Positions 29,550-30,746 of a stretch of DNA of 30,746 nucleotides are shown here, one piece after another. Below the pieces are notes generated by a model that was not told the origin of the DNA, ran no database searches, and saw only the letters and a list, made by a program, of their open reading frames with translations. The translations under genes were made by a program, and so were the position numbers. Position 1 is the stretch's first letter. The number at the start of each line of letters is the position of its first letter. This DNA comes from an uncultured Clostridia bacterium. GTDB lineage: Bacteria; Bacillota; Clostridia; Christensenellales; UBA1242. Location: contig CALCEI010000134.1 of NCBI GenBank assembly GCA_937900575.1, positions 1-30,746 on the forward strand, written 5' to 3'.

Positions 29550-30746
29550 TTAATAATATTGTTCAATGTATTTGTAGGCCTTATCAAACACTTCAATATC
29601 TTTAATTTTATATTTAATCCAAACAACGCTTCTAAGAGCTTTTTTAACTTCTTGTTTACCAGCAATTGTATCTTGCCAACCATCAAAACGAACAATTTTT
29701 ACGATATCATCAATATCTTTTACAATGCGTTCAACAATGATCGGTGTAGCTTTATTTTTTACACTATTAAACAAGTCTGTTAAAGCAGCAATTCCTTTAT
29801 CAATTTCATTGGCTGGAACAACTTCTTTTTCGGCCTGTGCAGCTTCTTTTGCTAAATCAAGTAAGTTTTTCAAAAACTCAATACTTGTAATAAGTCCTTG
29901 TTCATGTTTCATTCTTAATTCCTCAAGTTTTTCACCAAGTTTAATAAATCTTGGTTCGTTTCTGTGACTTAATATTTTAGCAACAAGATTTATTTCAATT
30001 CTTTTTGATGCTTTTTTAATGTCGCCATTTTTAGTAATAAAATCATCAATTAAATCTGCGTCAAGAGATAATATTTCTTCATCATCGTGAACTTCGCCTA
30101 CAAAAACATTTTGATGAACAAGTTCAATGGTTTTTGGGCCAAGCGTGTTCCAAATCAATTTTCCTGTTCCATCAGTAGGTTTAACAGACTCATAAACCTT
30201 TGAAACCCATTGATAATCAGCTCTATATGTAAGTAAGAAATCGTCTGGTGACAAAGCATTCCAAGCCTTATTTAAAACTCTATAATCGGCAGCAAAAGCA
30301 TCCTTTTCTTTATTTGTAGGTAAGCACTCTTGTGCAGCCATTAAGCCTTCCCATCCTTCAATGGTACGGTCAACGCCCATAAAATAGCTTAGGCATTTTT
30401 TAAGTAGTGCAGGTAATTGCTTTTTAACTTCTTGAATATTTGTGATAATTCTTTTCATTGAGTTTTCATCAAAATCAAGAGCTCTTGCAACATTGTCAAA
30501 AATGCCAGTGTAGTCAACAATAAGTCCATGAGTTTTGCCGTCATCATATGTTCGGTTTGTTCTGCAAATAGCTTGAAGAAGCGTATGGTCTTTCATTGGC
30601 TTATCAAGATACATTGCTTGAAGAATAGGAGCATCAAAACCTGTCAAAAGTTTAGCTGTAACAATTACAAGTTTTAATGGCTTCTTTGGATCTCTAAATT
30701 CATCAAGAACTTTCGATTCTTCATCTTTTGTCCTGCGGAAAGCTTT
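29550..30746 (-). CDS. hsdR: Type I restriction enzyme HsdR subunit, C-terminal part
   Basis: The frame enters from the right edge and gives about 398 residues. It begins within the second RecA-like helicase domain: VTAKLLTGFDAPILQAMYLDK (motif V region) and LLQAICRTNRTYDDGK (motif VI, with the arginine finger region), then DYTGIFDNVARAL and the helical C-terminal region that binds the methylase core. HsdR is the ATP-driven translocating nuclease subunit of type I restriction-modification. The nuclease and Walker motifs, and presumably hsdM and hsdS, lie beyond the edge. Its stop is 13 nt before the 72-residue gene. No frameshift is visible in the part present. Confidence 0.92.
   Translation of the reverse strand, partial: KAFRRTKDEESKVLDEFRDPKKPLKLVIVTAKLLTGFDAPILQAMYLDKPMKDHTLLQAICRTNRTYDDGKTHGLIVDYTGIFDNVARALDFDENSMKRIITNIQEVKKQLPALLKKCLSYFMGVDRTIEGWEGLMAAQECLPTNKEKDAFAADYRVLNKAWNALSPDDFLLTYRADYQWVSKVYESVKPTDGTGKLIWNTLGPKTIELVHQNVFVGEVHDDEEILSLDADLIDDFITKNGDIKKASKRIEINLVAKILSHRNEPRFIKLGEKLEELRMKHEQGLITSIEFLKNLLDLAKEAAQAEKEVVPANEIDKGIAALTDLFNSVKNKATPIIVERIVKDIDDIVKIVRFDGWQDTIAGKQEVKKALRSVVWIKYKIKDIEVFDKAYKYIEQYY

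Noticed and set aside
29537..29695. N-terminal extension of the 72-residue protein
   Set aside because: Falls inside the hsdR coding region; a perfect GGAGG directly precedes the internal ATG at 29536.
25585..30746. att-site duplicate of the tRNA-Arg 3' end and an integrase gene
   Set aside because: Neither was found by eye within the window; they could lie further right.
1..30746. CRISPR array, rRNA, riboswitch or complete insertion sequence
   Set aside because: No regularly spaced repeats, no rRNA-like stretches, no recognisable riboswitch core and no transposase gene were seen.

Overview
The window is AT-rich, low-GC chromosomal DNA using the standard bacterial code (TGA is used as a stop, for example in the yabP-like gene). 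The sporulation genes (yabP-yabQ-divIC cluster, spoVB), consensus sigma-A-type promoters, AGGAGG-type ribosome binding sites, and a giant lipoprotein with GLUG-like and Listeria-Bacteroides (InlB_B) repeats suggest an uncultured, probably gut-associated, spore-forming Clostridia-type Firmicute. The lineage is inferred from gene content only.

Layout. (1) Positions 1-2030, minus strand: a coiled-coil membrane protein ending in a DUF1538 domain, followed by the first codons of another gene that runs off the left edge. (2) Positions 2247-15012, minus strand: a 3,701-residue secreted lipoprotein with its own consensus promoter, then queH and alr close behind it. (3) Positions 15211-17360, plus strand: yabP-yabQ-divIC and a CMP-kinase-like gene in one tight unit, then a VTT/DedA-type membrane protein with its own promoter. 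(4) A bidirectional terminator, then a convergent stand-alone GlmU-type acetyltransferase (minus). (5) Positions 18134-22632, plus strand: two CPBP-family membrane proteins, rlmH, an M14 peptidase, tadA and an AlkD-like DNA glycosylase, packed with 1-nt overlaps or short gaps and ended by a bidirectional terminator. (6) Positions 22647-24461, minus strand: HU and spoVB; dus is divergent from spoVB. (7) tRNA-Arg(CCU) at 25510. Immediately beyond it the content becomes accessory: a GIY-YIG/DUF4357 protein, a tRNA-like non-coding element, a Clp-fold (SDH-type) serine protease with a 64-residue companion, and the 3' end of a type I restriction hsdR gene followed by three small genes, two of them for membrane proteins. 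This looks like the edge of a tRNA-linked defence or genomic island.

Most notable observations. Three unrelated transcription units (VTT gene, first CPBP gene, dus) have a perfect TATAAT exactly 6 nt before the start codon and no Shine-Dalgarno sequence, a strong signature of leaderless mRNAs. The hsdR gene carries a tightly coupled 3' cassette of small membrane and zinc-ribbon proteins. A structured intergenic RNA-like element ends in a T-arm plus acceptor-like helix and CCA, followed by an intrinsic terminator. Smaller points include an HU protein lacking the DNA-kinking proline, a 92-nt out-of-frame overlap between the M14 peptidase gene and tadA, a helically phased triple decamer repeat, and a SigE-like promoter ahead of yabP.
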